Shown in pieces: positions 50,118 to 58,880 of a stretch of 64,000 nucleotides of DNA; the first letter of the stretch is position 1; the number at the start of each line of letters is the position of its first letter. This DNA comes from Cupriavidus pampae. GTDB lineage: Bacteria > Pseudomonadota > Gammaproteobacteria > Burkholderiales > Burkholderiaceae. The notes under the pieces are model-generated. The model ran no database searches. It was not told where the DNA came from and saw nothing but the letters and a program-made list of their open reading frames with translations. A program made the position numbers and the translations under genes. Where the stretch lies: contig NZ_CAJZAG010000011.1 in the NCBI RefSeq assembly GCF_914271485.1, positions 62,001-126,000 on the forward strand. Reading direction: 5' to 3'.

Positions 50118-51647
50118 TCAAGACCGTACATGCAGGCTGGTGGTCGTCGACGCCGCGTTGGTGCCATCCGCCGACCACCCGCCGCCGAGGTTCTTGATCA
50201 GCGTGACGTCACTCTGTGCAAGCGCCGACTGCGTGTCGCGCAGGCTCTGCTCGGCCTCGATCAGCGTGAGCTGCTGATCGAGCAGATCCTCCTCGCTTGA
50301 CGTCCCAATGCTGCGCTGGGCCTCGACGGTCGCGAACAGTTGCTGGTTGCGATGCAGGATGTCCGCGGAGGACTGCTCCTGCGTACGCAGATGGTTGATC
50401 GATGACAGACTGTCTTCGACGCTCTGAAACGCCGTTAGCACCGTGTTGCGATACGTCGCCACCTGCTCGTCATAGCTCGCACGGGCCGAGGTCACCGCCG
50501 CGCTACGCACACCGGCATCGAAGATCGTCGCGGCGACATCGGGGCCGAGTGTCCAGAATCGGCTCGGCAACGAGAACAGGCGGGCGAACGTGTTGCTTTG
50601 AAAGCCCCCTGTGGTGGATAGCGTGAGATCCGGAAAAAACGCTGCCACCGCTGCGCCAATCTTCGCGTTCGCGGAGGCGGCAAGGCGCTCGGCACTCACC
50701 ACGTCGTAGCGGCGCTCGAGCAACTGGGACGGCAGCGCGAGCGGCAATTGAGGGGCGCGGAATGTGTACGCCGGGTCCGATGCGATATCGACTGCCGCTG
50801 GCGGCACGCCTGTGAGCACGGCTATCGCATGTTCGTCCTGCTCGCGAGCTATCCTGGACGCTTGCAGGTTCGCGATGACCGCGTCCAGCACATCCTGCGC
50901 GACCAGTACATCGTTGCTCGACGATGCACCTTCGCGATAAGACGCTCGGGTCATCTCGAGGATCTTGCTATCGATATTCTGCTGACGCGTCAGCGAGTCG
51001 ATGTCGTAATCGGCCTGCCGCAGCGCGAAGTAATTGAGCACCACGCTGGCGGCGATCGACAACTGAACACCAGCGAGCTGCGCATCGCTCGCCTGCGCGC
51101 TCGTCTTCGCCGATTCGATCTGACGGCGGATTCCGCCCCACAGATCGAGCTCCCAGTTCACCGAAAGGGATGCGCTTACGCTATTGAAAACGCCCGGCGT
51201 CGCGGTTCTCCCGAGCGATGAAGTGCCCGACGCCGCCTGGGTCACGTTGCCACCGATGCCGGTGCGCGTCCCTGAGGCGCCGGCCGTCACGATCGGAAAA
51301 AGCGCGGCCGTGTTGGACTGCACGGTTGCCAGCGCGACACGATAGGCGGCCTCGGCGGCCACAATGGACTGGTTCGCCTTCAGCGCACGCTCGACGAGTC
51401 CGTCGAGCGTGTCGTCCTGATACATGCGCCACCAGGTACTCGATATCGATGCGGCCGGATTCGCTTGCGCGCGCTGCCAGCTGACCCCCTCCTTGAAGCC
51501 TGCCGGAATCTGCACCGTTGGCCGACGATAGTCAGGGCCGACGGCGCAGGCGGCGAGCATCAGGGAGAGGGCGAGGGTGACCGCGAACGTCGCGCCGCGC
51601 GCTAGCCGCCCGCATCCCATCGTCGTGGCATCGGTCTTCACGCCCAT
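50118..51647 (-). CDS. NodT-family outer-membrane efflux lipoprotein
   Basis: A 509-residue TolC-like channel with an N-terminal signal and lipobox LAAC-AVGPDYRRP, then two outer-membrane factor repeats with long helices. It forms the exit duct of the tripartite pump. GAGGA lies directly against the ATG at 51647, which is too close; a GTG at 51641 has better spacing and may be the true start. It begins four bases after the aldehyde dehydrogenase stop, so it is translated from the same mRNA. Confidence 0.92.
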   Translation of the reverse strand: MGVKTDATTMGCGRLARGATFAVTLALSLMLAACAVGPDYRRPTVQIPAGFKEGVSWQRAQANPAASISSTWWRMYQDDTLDGLVERALKANQSIVAAEAAYRVALATVQSNTAALFPIVTAGASGTRTGIGGNVTQAASGTSSLGRTATPGVFNSVSASLSVNWELDLWGGIRRQIESAKTSAQASDAQLAGVQLSIAASVVLNYFALRQADYDIDSLTRQQNIDSKILEMTRASYREGASSSNDVLVAQDVLDAVIANLQASRIAREQDEHAIAVLTGVPPAAVDIASDPAYTFRAPQLPLALPSQLLERRYDVVSAERLAASANAKIGAAVAAFFPDLTLSTTGGFQSNTFARLFSLPSRFWTLGPDVAATIFDAGVRSAAVTSARASYDEQVATYRNTVLTAFQSVEDSLSSINHLRTQEQSSADILHRNQQLFATVEAQRSIGTSSEEDLLDQQLTLIEAEQSLRDTQSALAQSDVTLIKNLGGGWSADGTNAASTTTSLHVRS

Positions 51648-51650
51648 TCC

Positions 51651-53162
51651 TCAGTTGAGGCGCGCCGGTGCACCACCGTCGGCATACCAGTCCGTGGTCT
51701 CGCCCGAGGTGTTGATCGTCACCGCGCGCGCCTCGCTGAACTGATCGAACGATTCGATACCGGTCTCGCGGCCCACGCCGCTTTGCTTGAATCCGCCCCA
51801 CGGCGAGGCCGGATCGAGCCGATGATGGTCGTTCACCCACACCAGGCCGAACTCGAGCTTGCCGGCGACGCGATGGGCGCGTGCCACATCGTTGGTCCAG
51901 ACCGATGCCGCAAGGCCAAACTTCGTGCCGTTGGCAATGCGCAGCGCATCGGCCTCGTCGTCGAACGGCATGACGACGGTCACTGGGCCGAACACTTCTT
52001 CCTGGCCAATCTCGCATTGCGGATCGACGTCGTAGAGCACCGTCGGCTCGATAAAGAAGCCGTGCTCGAAGCCGGGCGGTACGCGCGCCCCCGTCAACAC
52101 CTTCGCGCCATCGGCCTTCGCGCGCTCGAGCATGGCGAGAATGCGCTCACGTGAAGACTCCGATATCACCGGGCCAAGTTGTGTGTCGGGGTCGGCCGGG
52201 TCGCCGATGCGAATGCCAGCGGTCTTCTCGCGCAGTCGCTCGAGAAACGCCCGGTAGATCGATCTCTGGACAAGAATCCGGGCACCGCACACGCAGGTCT
52301 GTCCGGCACCGATAAACGCGGCGAAGGTGGCACCAGTCACCGCGCGCTCCAAATCGAAGTCTTCAAACACGATGACGGCACCCTTGCCGCCCAACTCCAG
52401 CGTCGTCAGCGCAAAGTTGCGGGCAGCCGCTTCGCCAATGGAGCGTCCCACTGCGGTGCCTCCCGTAAAGACGATCTTGCGAATCAGCGGATGACTTGCC
52501 AACGCTGCGCCGGTTTCGCTTCCGATGCCGTTGACGACGTTGACCACTCCTTTCGGAATTCCGGCCTCGTGCAACAGACGGACCAGTCGCACCGTGGTGA
52601 GTGGTGTCCGCTCGGACGCCTTGATCACCACGCTATTGCCGGTGGCTAAAGCGGGCGCAAGGCTTTTTGACAGAATCATCAGCGGGTGGTTGAACGACGT
52701 CATCAGCGCGACGACGCCAAGTGGCACGCGCTGCGTGTAGCAGAGATATGGGCCTTCAACCGGAATGACGTCACTGCGGCGCGTCAGCGCGAGCGCGGCG
52801 AAGTACCGGTAAAACTGGGGAAGGCGTCCGATCTGCGCGCGCGTCTCATTGGTCGGCCGTCCATTGTTCAGCGTTTCGAGCTGATAGAACTGCTCGAGGT
52901 CCGCCTCGAACAAGTCCGCAAAGCGGTTGAGCACGCGCGCCTTTTGCTGGACGGGCATATCGCGCCACGCACCGCGCTCGAATGCGTCATGCCCCGCGCG
53001 CACCGCGCGATCGACGTCGTGCTGCGAAGCTACCGCGAGCGAACCGATGGATTTACCGGTTGCGGGATTCACGATCTCCAGCGTGCGGCCGTCGGCAGCC
53101 TGGGTCCATTCGCCATCGATGAAGAGCAGCGCTTCATGATGCGGAGTGTTGGTTGTGTTCAT
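51651..53162 (-). CDS. NAD(P)-dependent aldehyde dehydrogenase
   Basis: A 503-residue aldehyde dehydrogenase with the general-base Glu in LELGGKG, the catalytic Cys in GAGQTCVCG, and the substrate-tunnel segment WVNDHHRLDPASPWGGFKQSGVGRE. It should oxidise an aldehyde to an acid. GAGG precedes the ATG at 53162. Lying between an enoyl-CoA hydratase-like gene and an RND pump, it may act on an aromatic aldehyde such as a vanillin or hydroxybenzaldehyde type, but the sequence alone does not say so. Confidence 0.92.
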   Translation of the reverse strand: MNTTNTPHHEALLFIDGEWTQAADGRTLEIVNPATGKSIGSLAVASQHDVDRAVRAGHDAFERGAWRDMPVQQKARVLNRFADLFEADLEQFYQLETLNNGRPTNETRAQIGRLPQFYRYFAALALTRRSDVIPVEGPYLCYTQRVPLGVVALMTSFNHPLMILSKSLAPALATGNSVVIKASERTPLTTVRLVRLLHEAGIPKGVVNVVNGIGSETGAALASHPLIRKIVFTGGTAVGRSIGEAAARNFALTTLELGGKGAVIVFEDFDLERAVTGATFAAFIGAGQTCVCGARILVQRSIYRAFLERLREKTAGIRIGDPADPDTQLGPVISESSRERILAMLERAKADGAKVLTGARVPPGFEHGFFIEPTVLYDVDPQCEIGQEEVFGPVTVVMPFDDEADALRIANGTKFGLAASVWTNDVARAHRVAGKLEFGLVWVNDHHRLDPASPWGGFKQSGVGRETGIESFDQFSEARAVTINTSGETTDWYADGGAPARLN

Positions 53163-53172
53163 GGAATTTTCC

Positions 53173-53931
53173 TCACTCACCTTGAAGTGAAGCGGAGGCA
53201 CGATGGCGCTCCAGAATCCGGAGGCTGGTTGCCGTCAGCATTTCTGTCGCGCAGCGAAAATTCTGCTCGACGGAGCCTTCCTGCGCGGCTTGGAAGAAGG
53301 CCTTGCACTGACGTGCGCCAGCATCGTCAAGACCGACCACGCGCGCGATCAGCGCATCCGTATCGGCTTGCAGGCGCGCGGGGTCGGACATCTGGGTGAT
53401 AAGGCCCGCGTGCAACGCGTCGGCTGGTGTAATGGCGTCGCCGAACAGCAGCATGGGAAACAGCTGCTTGGGAAGACCGTAGTTGCCGAGGTACGCCATG
53501 ATGGCGGCGGGCGGCAATCCTTTTCGCATCTCGGGAAACCCGAGGGACGCGCTCGACGACACGAGGGTGAAGTCGCAAAGAATGGCAATCCCAAAGCCAA
53601 ACCCCAGCGCGTCGCCCTGCACCTGCGCAACCGAAATCAGGGACGTCGAGCGCAACAGCCGTTTCAGCTCGATCAGCTGACTCACCTCGCTGTGCACGGT
53701 TTCGGCATCGCGCCCCGCCCGCTCGCGGCCCCGGCAAAACACATCGCCGGCTGCTCGGAGGCGTAGCACACGCGCGGTTGGCCTTTCGACTTCCCCCCGC
53801 AACGCGGCCACCATCGCCTCGAACATCGGTCCCGACACCTCGTTGCCCGCGTGCGGCCGGTTGATGATGAACGTCAAGACGCCGCCACTGCGCTCGATGA
53901 GCACAGGAGATGAAAACGAATCTGGCCCCAT
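53173..53931 (-). CDS. Enoyl-CoA hydratase/isomerase-family protein
   Basis: A 252-residue crotonase-fold protein. The oxyanion-hole segments are RAAGDVFCRGRERAGR and GDALGFGFGIAILCDF, and a Glu lies in GFPEMRKGLPP. It may be a hydratase, isomerase or a hydratase-lyase that makes an aldehyde from a CoA ester, which would fit the adjacent aldehyde dehydrogenase. AAGGAGG precedes the ATG at 53931, an excellent site. It is the first gene of the efflux operon and starts 14 bp from the GTATAC operator cluster. Confidence 0.88.
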   Translation of the reverse strand: MGPDSFSSPVLIERSGGVLTFIINRPHAGNEVSGPMFEAMVAALRGEVERPTARVLRLRAAGDVFCRGRERAGRDAETVHSEVSQLIELKRLLRSTSLISVAQVQGDALGFGFGIAILCDFTLVSSSASLGFPEMRKGLPPAAIMAYLGNYGLPKQLFPMLLFGDAITPADALHAGLITQMSDPARLQADTDALIARVVGLDDAGARQCKAFFQAAQEGSVEQNFRCATEMLTATSLRILERHRASASLQGE

Positions 53932-53944
53932 TGCGGCCTCCTTC

Positions 53945-53981
53945 GTGTATACTTCGAACACCCTGTATACAGGGTATACAC
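53945..53981. promoter_or_regulatory. Triple GTATAC operator between GntR and the catabolic-efflux operon
   Basis: GTATAC occurs at 53947-53952, 53965-53970 and 53974-53979. The middle copy is the centre of a perfect 14-bp palindrome, CCCTGTATACAGGG (53961-53974), and GTGTATAC/GTATACAC form flanking arms. FCD-type GntR proteins bind such palindromes, so this is the likely operator for both directions. Confidence 0.75.
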
Positions 53982-53998
53982 TGACCCGGGAGAAGTCA

Positions 53999-54718
53999 AT
54001 GTCGACAGTGCAAACGCTGGAAACGATCGCGAGTAAGCATCACGAACGTCTGCGGACAACGCCCGCGCTAGGCGATTCGCTGAGTGAAGGGCTGGTGGTG
54101 CCGGCGCTTCGCGAAGCCATCGTGGATGGCGTGCTGGCGGCGGGCAGTCGTCTGTCTGAGGTCCAGATCGCCAAGCAGCTCAATGTCAGCCGCACGCCGA
54201 TGAGAGAGGCGTTCTCTCAACTGGAGCGTGAAGGACTCGTGACCATCCTCCCGCGTGTCGGCGCGCTAGTCCGTATCGTCACGCCGAGAGATGTGGAAGA
54301 GATTTATACGGTGCGGGCTGCCCTGGAATGCCTCGCGGTACAGGAAGCCGCGGAACGGATCAATGCGCTGGGCACCGCGCAACTCGATGACGTACTCGAT
54401 GCGATGCGCGCGGCGGTAGACGCTGGCGACGCCAGTCGCTACGTAGACGCGCTCGATCGCTTCTACACGATCATCATGGCGATCGCGGACAACCGCACGC
54501 TGCAGGAAACACATCGGGGCCTGATTGGACCCGTACGACGCCTGCGGCGCATCGCCATGGCCCGGGGCGGACGCATGCGAATTTCGTTCGACCAGTCCGT
54601 TCGTATCCGCGATGCCATCGTTCAGCAGTCAGGCGACGACGCCCAGAAGCTGATGCGCGAGCAACTGCGCGGCGCGTGTGGCGCTGCGCTCGACGTACTC
54701 AAGGGAGGGGACGACTGA
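53999..54718 (+). CDS. GntR-family (FCD) transcriptional regulator
   Basis: A 239-residue regulator with an N-terminal winged helix (GSRLSEVQIAKQLNVSRTPMREAFSQLEREG) and a C-terminal FCD domain. The long upstream frame from 53843 crosses the operator; the ATG at 53999 follows GGGAGAAG and is clearly better. It is divergent from the hydratase-dehydrogenase-RND operon and probably represses it until an intermediate of the pathway binds. Confidence 0.93.
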   Translation: MSTVQTLETIASKHHERLRTTPALGDSLSEGLVVPALREAIVDGVLAAGSRLSEVQIAKQLNVSRTPMREAFSQLEREGLVTILPRVGALVRIVTPRDVEEIYTVRAALECLAVQEAAERINALGTAQLDDVLDAMRAAVDAGDASRYVDALDRFYTIIMAIADNRTLQETHRGLIGPVRRLRRIAMARGGRMRISFDQSVRIRDAIVQQSGDDAQKLMREQLRGACGAALDVLKGGDD

Positions 54719-54749
54719 TGTGCCTGCCGCGTGGAGGATCGGATGCCCT

Positions 54750-55724
54750 TTATCCGCGTTCCACACTGAATCGGCGACGATATTCGCCAGGCGTCAGCCC
54801 AATGATCCTTTGAAAGACTTTCCGGAAGGCGCTCGGGTCGCCGTATCCGACTTCCCATGCGATGGCGTCGATTGCCAGATGTCCGAACTGCAGCAATTCG
54901 CAGCCTTTGCCCACGCGCACTCTCTGGCAATAATCGATTGGCGTCAAACCGGTCGCCTTTCGAAAACGACGTAGCAAGGTTCGCTCTTCCAACCCCGCTC
55001 GGACGGCGAGGGAGGCGAGCGACATATCCTTCGCGCCGGTCGCCTGCAGCCAATGCTGAACCTTCAGTATCGCTGGGTCGCCATGCGTCAGATCAGGGGA
55101 GAACACGCTGTAATAGCGCTGCTCGCGATTCGGCGGATCGACCAGTAGAAAGCGGGCGGTGTCACACATCACCGTGGGTCCCAGAAAGCGATCCACCAGC
55201 TTCAGACCAAGATCCGTCCAAGCCATCATTCCGCCTGCGCTGATGATGTCCCCGTCATCGATGAGCAATCGGTCCGCATTCAACAATGCCTCGGGAAAGC
55301 GCTGCCGGAAGGCGTCGGCGAGCGCCCAGTGGGTGGTAACGGTACGCCCCGCCAGCAACCCGGTCTCTCCGAGAAGGAAGGCGCCTCCGCAGACGGAAGC
55401 CAGTGTGGTCCCGTTCCGATGCTGCCGTGCCAACCACCCCGCAAAGAACTCGGCTTGCTCCCGCGACAACGGATCACCGAGGCATGGCGGCAGCAGCAAT
55501 ACGGCGGGAGAACTGCTCCGATCGTGAACGATCGGGGCGTCCCTCATCGGCTCCTGCTCTGACGGATGCTGTCGCCACTGCGTGATATGCAGCGAAGCGA
55601 CATCCTCGCCGCCCCGCCTCCCCGCGAATTCATTGGCAATCGCAAAGAGATCGATCAGCCCATATACGGCTGCGAGCTGTACACCGGGAAACAAGACGAT
55701 GCCGATCTCGATATGTCGTTGCAT
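54750..55724 (-). CDS. GlxA-type AraC regulator with DJ-1/PfpI domain
   Basis: A 324-residue regulator with an N-terminal DJ-1/PfpI-like domain (IEIGIVLFPGVQLAAVYG, SVCGGAFLLGETGLL) and a C-terminal AraC double helix-turn-helix (MSLASLAVRAGLEERTLLRRFRKATG, EVGYGDPSAFRKVFQRIIG). It is the last gene of a tight four-gene operon, three bases after the DUF2182 gene, so it may autoregulate the operon. The effector is unknown. Confidence 0.92.
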   Translation of the reverse strand: MQRHIEIGIVLFPGVQLAAVYGLIDLFAIANEFAGRRGGEDVASLHITQWRQHPSEQEPMRDAPIVHDRSSSPAVLLLPPCLGDPLSREQAEFFAGWLARQHRNGTTLASVCGGAFLLGETGLLAGRTVTTHWALADAFRQRFPEALLNADRLLIDDGDIISAGGMMAWTDLGLKLVDRFLGPTVMCDTARFLLVDPPNREQRYYSVFSPDLTHGDPAILKVQHWLQATGAKDMSLASLAVRAGLEERTLLRRFRKATGLTPIDYCQRVRVGKGCELLQFGHLAIDAIAWEVGYGDPSAFRKVFQRIIGLTPGEYRRRFSVERG

Positions 55725-55727
55725 GGT

Positions 55728-56558
55728 CTAGCGCCCGTAGCAGATCACGGAATCGTATAGGAAATGGGGCTGGAGCAGAGGCGCGGTTTCCGGTGCCGCC
55801 ACAGCCCAAAGTCCCATCACGATGAGAAAAACGGCAATGGGGGCCGCAAGCCTCTTTCCCTGGGGCAACATCTTTTCGGCAAACATAAAGACGGTCAGCA
55901 AGGCCATCCACGAAAAGCTCATGACGCCGACGGCAAACATCACCGCCATCAATGCCCAGCAGCAACCAACGCAAACCATTCCGTGCCTGACGCCCATGCC
56001 GATCGCTCCGAGGTTGCCTTCCCCCCAATAACGCGAAAAAAAGGAGAGCGGCGAGCGGCAGCCTGTCAGGCACGCATGCTTGAGTGTGGAGAACTGATAG
56101 GCGCCCGCCAGCACGAGCGTGGCGCCAGCCAGATACGGGCTGGTCTGGTTCCAGGCAACCCATTCGAAAGCGCCCAGGCGGAAGGCCGAGTCCAACGCGT
56201 AGGCCAGCAGTCCATAAGCGCTCCAGGCAATGCCATAGCCAGCAATAAACGCTACGATCATGCGCTGACGTTCAACCGGAGACTTCCCTCGACCTCTGAG
56301 CAGAATGGCGAAGGCGGCGACATAGTTCAGCTCTGACGGCAACATCGTGGCGGTAAGCATGACGATCCAGCCAACCAGAAAGACCGGCAGGTCATGCAGC
56401 TGCCCTTGCGATTGATGGTCCATCCCGCCCATCAAGAAGAGCATGTAGAGCCAGGCGGCGGCGCTCAGGCCGACGATGAGAACGGTCCAGCCCGCGATTG
56501 GCGCGCCACGCCCGAGCGAATGGATCGCCGAGCGCCAGGCGGAAGCTGCGGCCCTCAT
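55728..56558 (-). CDS. DUF2182 multi-pass membrane protein
   Basis: A 276-residue inner-membrane protein with about six to seven hydrophobic segments. It has the family motif LKHACLTGCRSP and the conserved GVRHGMVCVGCCWAL with two adjacent Cys, which suggests metal or thiol chemistry in the membrane. DUF2182 and DUF1326 genes commonly occur together; here they overlap by four bases. Function unknown. Confidence 0.9.
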   Translation of the reverse strand: MRAAASAWRSAIHSLGRGAPIAGWTVLIVGLSAAAWLYMLFLMGGMDHQSQGQLHDLPVFLVGWIVMLTATMLPSELNYVAAFAILLRGRGKSPVERQRMIVAFIAGYGIAWSAYGLLAYALDSAFRLGAFEWVAWNQTSPYLAGATLVLAGAYQFSTLKHACLTGCRSPLSFFSRYWGEGNLGAIGMGVRHGMVCVGCCWALMAVMFAVGVMSFSWMALLTVFMFAEKMLPQGKRLAAPIAVFLIVMGLWAVAAPETAPLLQPHFLYDSVICYGR

Positions 56559-57238
56559 GAATGGTCGGTCCCGTGCCAGTCAAAGGGGATGTGCTTGCTC
56601 GCCTGGCCCGCCGGGATATTCTGCTCGAAGCCAAAGGCCGTCCAACGGCCACCCATTCCCGTTCCCCACGTCACCGGCGCAGTGGTCGGACCAACCTCGC
56701 TTCCCGGTGGATTGAAGCTCTGAAGGAGCTTTGACTGGTCAGACGTGGGCCCGTACATCGGCGTTCCACTCGCATCGACACGATCGTCGATCTTCACGCT
56801 CCAGCGCTCGAGCTTGCTGTCGATCTCTACCGCAATGTCGGCGAACTCGACGCCATTCACCTGGCGGACGTGCGTTGGCACGAACTGAGACATCCAGCTT
56901 CCAGCCTTCCCGGTGAAGATATTCACCAATGCCGCGCGCTGAATCTCATTCGCCCTGGCATCGAAGAAGAAGCCGCAGTCGAGCATCGCGCCACCCCAAA
57001 GATTGCCATCGAAGCCGGCGAGCAAGACAACATGCAGCCCGGCCATTGGAGTTCCGCCGTAGTGACCCGAGTTGATCCGGTACGCCCAAAGCACCTCGCA
57101 ATGGTTGTTTGTGGGCGGCTGCGCGAAGGTGCATGGACATGGGGAGTTGCAGGAGCAGACGTCGAACCACTCGCCTGCGATGTGCCACTCGGTGCCGCCA
57201 CGCGTGGTGGCGATATGCTCAGTTGTTGGGGCCGACAT
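56555..57238 (-). CDS. DUF1326 cysteine-cluster protein
   Basis: A 227-residue soluble protein of the DUF1326 family with an N-terminal cysteine cluster (DVCSCNSPCPCTF) and the segments GLHVVLLAGFDGNLWGGAMLDCG and VNIFTGKAGSWMSQ. The cluster suggests a metal site. It follows the cysteine hydrolase gene by three bases and overlaps the DUF2182 gene by four, so the set is co-translated. Its biochemical role is unknown. Confidence 0.9.
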   Translation of the reverse strand: MSAPTTEHIATTRGGTEWHIAGEWFDVCSCNSPCPCTFAQPPTNNHCEVLWAYRINSGHYGGTPMAGLHVVLLAGFDGNLWGGAMLDCGFFFDARANEIQRAALVNIFTGKAGSWMSQFVPTHVRQVNGVEFADIAVEIDSKLERWSVKIDDRVDASGTPMYGPTSDQSKLLQSFNPPGSEVGPTTAPVTWGTGMGGRWTAFGFEQNIPAGQASKHIPFDWHGTDHS

Positions 57239-57241
57239 CTT

Positions 57242-57859
57242 TTACATCCGTCCCAGAGCACGTTGGTTAGAAAAATAGATGTTGTCGGGGCGCGGCGGAA
57301 CCGATGCGCTCAGGCTGGACATCCATTGATCGGTCGTCATGACCGCGGCGTACGCGGATTCCATGACCGTCAGCGTGCTGCGGTGAAGCTCTTCCGCACT
57401 CACTGTTCCGCCCTTGTTCTTGTATGGCAGGGATCCCGCCGCGTCGGATAAGACTTCCACGTGATAGCCCCGATGCATGGCCTCCCGCGCCGTTGCATCG
57501 TTGCAGTTGTGAGTCATATATCCAACGATGGTCAACGTGTCGATCGCGTGCGCTTTGAGCCATGGGCCGAACGCCTCGGACGAGAAAACGCTTGGCAAGG
57601 CCTTCTTGATCAAGACGCTGTAGGGACGTACCGCGACAGTTGGATGCAACTCGGCACCTTCGCTTTCCTCGGCGAAGATTGGCGCATCGGCGGGCAATAG
57701 ATGCTGGACTGCGATTACCGGAATAGCCGCGGCGTTTGCGGCGTCGATCGCCTTCGCGATCTGAGTGAGCGAGGATTCGGTCGGGGGATACTCGATACGA
57801 AAGTTTCCCTCGATATATTCATTCTGGACGTCAATGACGACGAGTGCGCGCTTGGTCAT
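57242..57859 (-). CDS. Isochorismatase-like cysteine hydrolase
   Basis: A 205-residue hydrolase of the isochorismatase family with the catalytic Asp in VVIDVQNEY (D10), Lys in LIKKALPSVF and Cys in GYMTHNCNDAT. Members hydrolyse amides such as nicotinamide or N-carbamoyl compounds, or isochorismate. It leads a four-gene operon with DUF1326, DUF2182 and the GlxA-type regulator. GlxA-type regulators often sit by such hydrolases, which suggests a nitrogen or amide substrate. Confidence 0.9.
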   Translation of the reverse strand: MTKRALVVIDVQNEYIEGNFRIEYPPTESSLTQIAKAIDAANAAAIPVIAVQHLLPADAPIFAEESEGAELHPTVAVRPYSVLIKKALPSVFSSEAFGPWLKAHAIDTLTIVGYMTHNCNDATAREAMHRGYHVEVLSDAAGSLPYKNKGGTVSAEELHRSTLTVMESAYAAVMTTDQWMSSLSASVPPRPDNIYFSNQRALGRM

Positions 57860-57968
57860 CTTCCTTACTCGACTGAGGATTCGGTATAGGAAGAATGCAG
57901 CGTTGGCGCGCTACCGCCAATTGGCAGGAACGACGAAATCTGTGTTGATACCGACACGCCGTGCGTTT

Positions 57969-57998
57969 AGCGACAGTTCACTCGCGCGAACTGTCGCT
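57969..57998 (-). terminator. 11-bp stem hairpin after the SDR gene
   Basis: AGCGACAGTTC (57969-57979) pairs perfectly with GAACTGTCGCT (57988-57998) around an 8-base loop, 29 bp after the stop of the minus-strand SDR gene. The flank lacks a clear run of T, so termination may be partial. It also lies upstream of the isochorismatase-like gene on the same strand. Confidence 0.5.
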
Positions 57999-58027
57999 TC
58001 TTCCGCGTCGCGAAGCAACGCGTCATC

Positions 58028-58747
58028 TCATGCGGCGGCAAGAACCTCCGGGTCGATGTAGCCCGGCACGTCCAGAGAAAGCGTGCGCTTGAGCGCCTTG
58101 GTGCCGGCATCCGCCAACACCTCGCCGGCACCGGCTTCCAGTGCGTCGTAGGCTTGGCTGGCGACCGCAATGGGGCTGGACTTGGGAACGTCGAAATCTT
58201 TGGTGAGATCCGTGTCGACGAACCCGACATGCAAACCCACCACCGAGATATTCCGGTCCTTCAGCTGCACACGAATGTTGTTTGTGTAGCTCCACGCGGC
58301 GGCCTTTGATGCTGCATACGAGGCAAGCGGGGGAGCCGTCTTCCACGTCACGTCGGAAAGCACGTTGACGATTGCGCCGCGTCCGTCATCAGGCAGGATC
58401 GACTCGAAGGCCTGTGTCACACGCATGACGCCGTAATAGTTCGTCTCGAAGATCCGGCGCGCCTGTTCTTCGGCATGATCGGCAAACGGCGAGCCAGTGA
58501 TTTCGGCAACGCCCGCGTTGTTGACGAGTATGGTGACGTCCTTCGCCAACGCTGCTGCCGCCGCAATCGATGCCGGGTCCGTAACATCCAGCGCGACTGG
58601 GATGATGCCTGGCTCGTTGAACGCCGCCGGATTACGCACACCGCCATACACCTTTGCCGCGCCCCGAGCCAACGCCTCACGCGCAAACGCAAGACCCAAA
58701 CCGCGGCTTGCGCCGGTGACGAATACAACCGAGTCCTTGATGTCCAT
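58028..58747 (-). CDS. SDR-family oxidoreductase
   Basis: A 239-residue short-chain dehydrogenase with cofactor motif TGASRGLGLA, NNAG, Ser in VLSD and YAASK. The NADP-binding R in ASRG suggests NADPH use. AGGAAG precedes the ATG at 58747; the longer frame to 58771 is less likely. Its promoter holds a perfect 19-bp palindrome, the usual mark of a TetR-type repressor, but no TetR gene is adjacent. Confidence 0.9.
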   Translation of the reverse strand: MDIKDSVVFVTGASRGLGLAFAREALARGAAKVYGGVRNPAAFNEPGIIPVALDVTDPASIAAAAALAKDVTILVNNAGVAEITGSPFADHAEEQARRIFETNYYGVMRVTQAFESILPDDGRGAIVNVLSDVTWKTAPPLASYAASKAAAWSYTNNIRVQLKDRNISVVGLHVGFVDTDLTKDFDVPKSSPIAVASQAYDALEAGAGEVLADAGTKALKRTLSLDVPGYIDPEVLAAA

Positions 58748-58801
58748 TTTTCGCTTCCTGAAGTCGATCAAATGTGGCCGCCCACTTGTTTGTGGTCGCT
58801 A

Positions 58802-58820
58802 ACCATCTTAAATAGATGGT
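58802..58820. promoter_or_regulatory. ACCATCT-taaat-AGATGGT palindrome before the SDR gene
   Basis: Perfect 7-bp inverted repeat with a 5-bp spacer, 54 bp before the SDR start. TetR-family operators look like this. No TetR gene lies next to it, so the regulator is probably encoded elsewhere. Confidence 0.6.
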
Positions 58821-58880
58821 AGACAACATCTAATTTTTCGTCAAGAAATTTTCGGGTGCGCCCGGGCACCCTCTCCGCTA

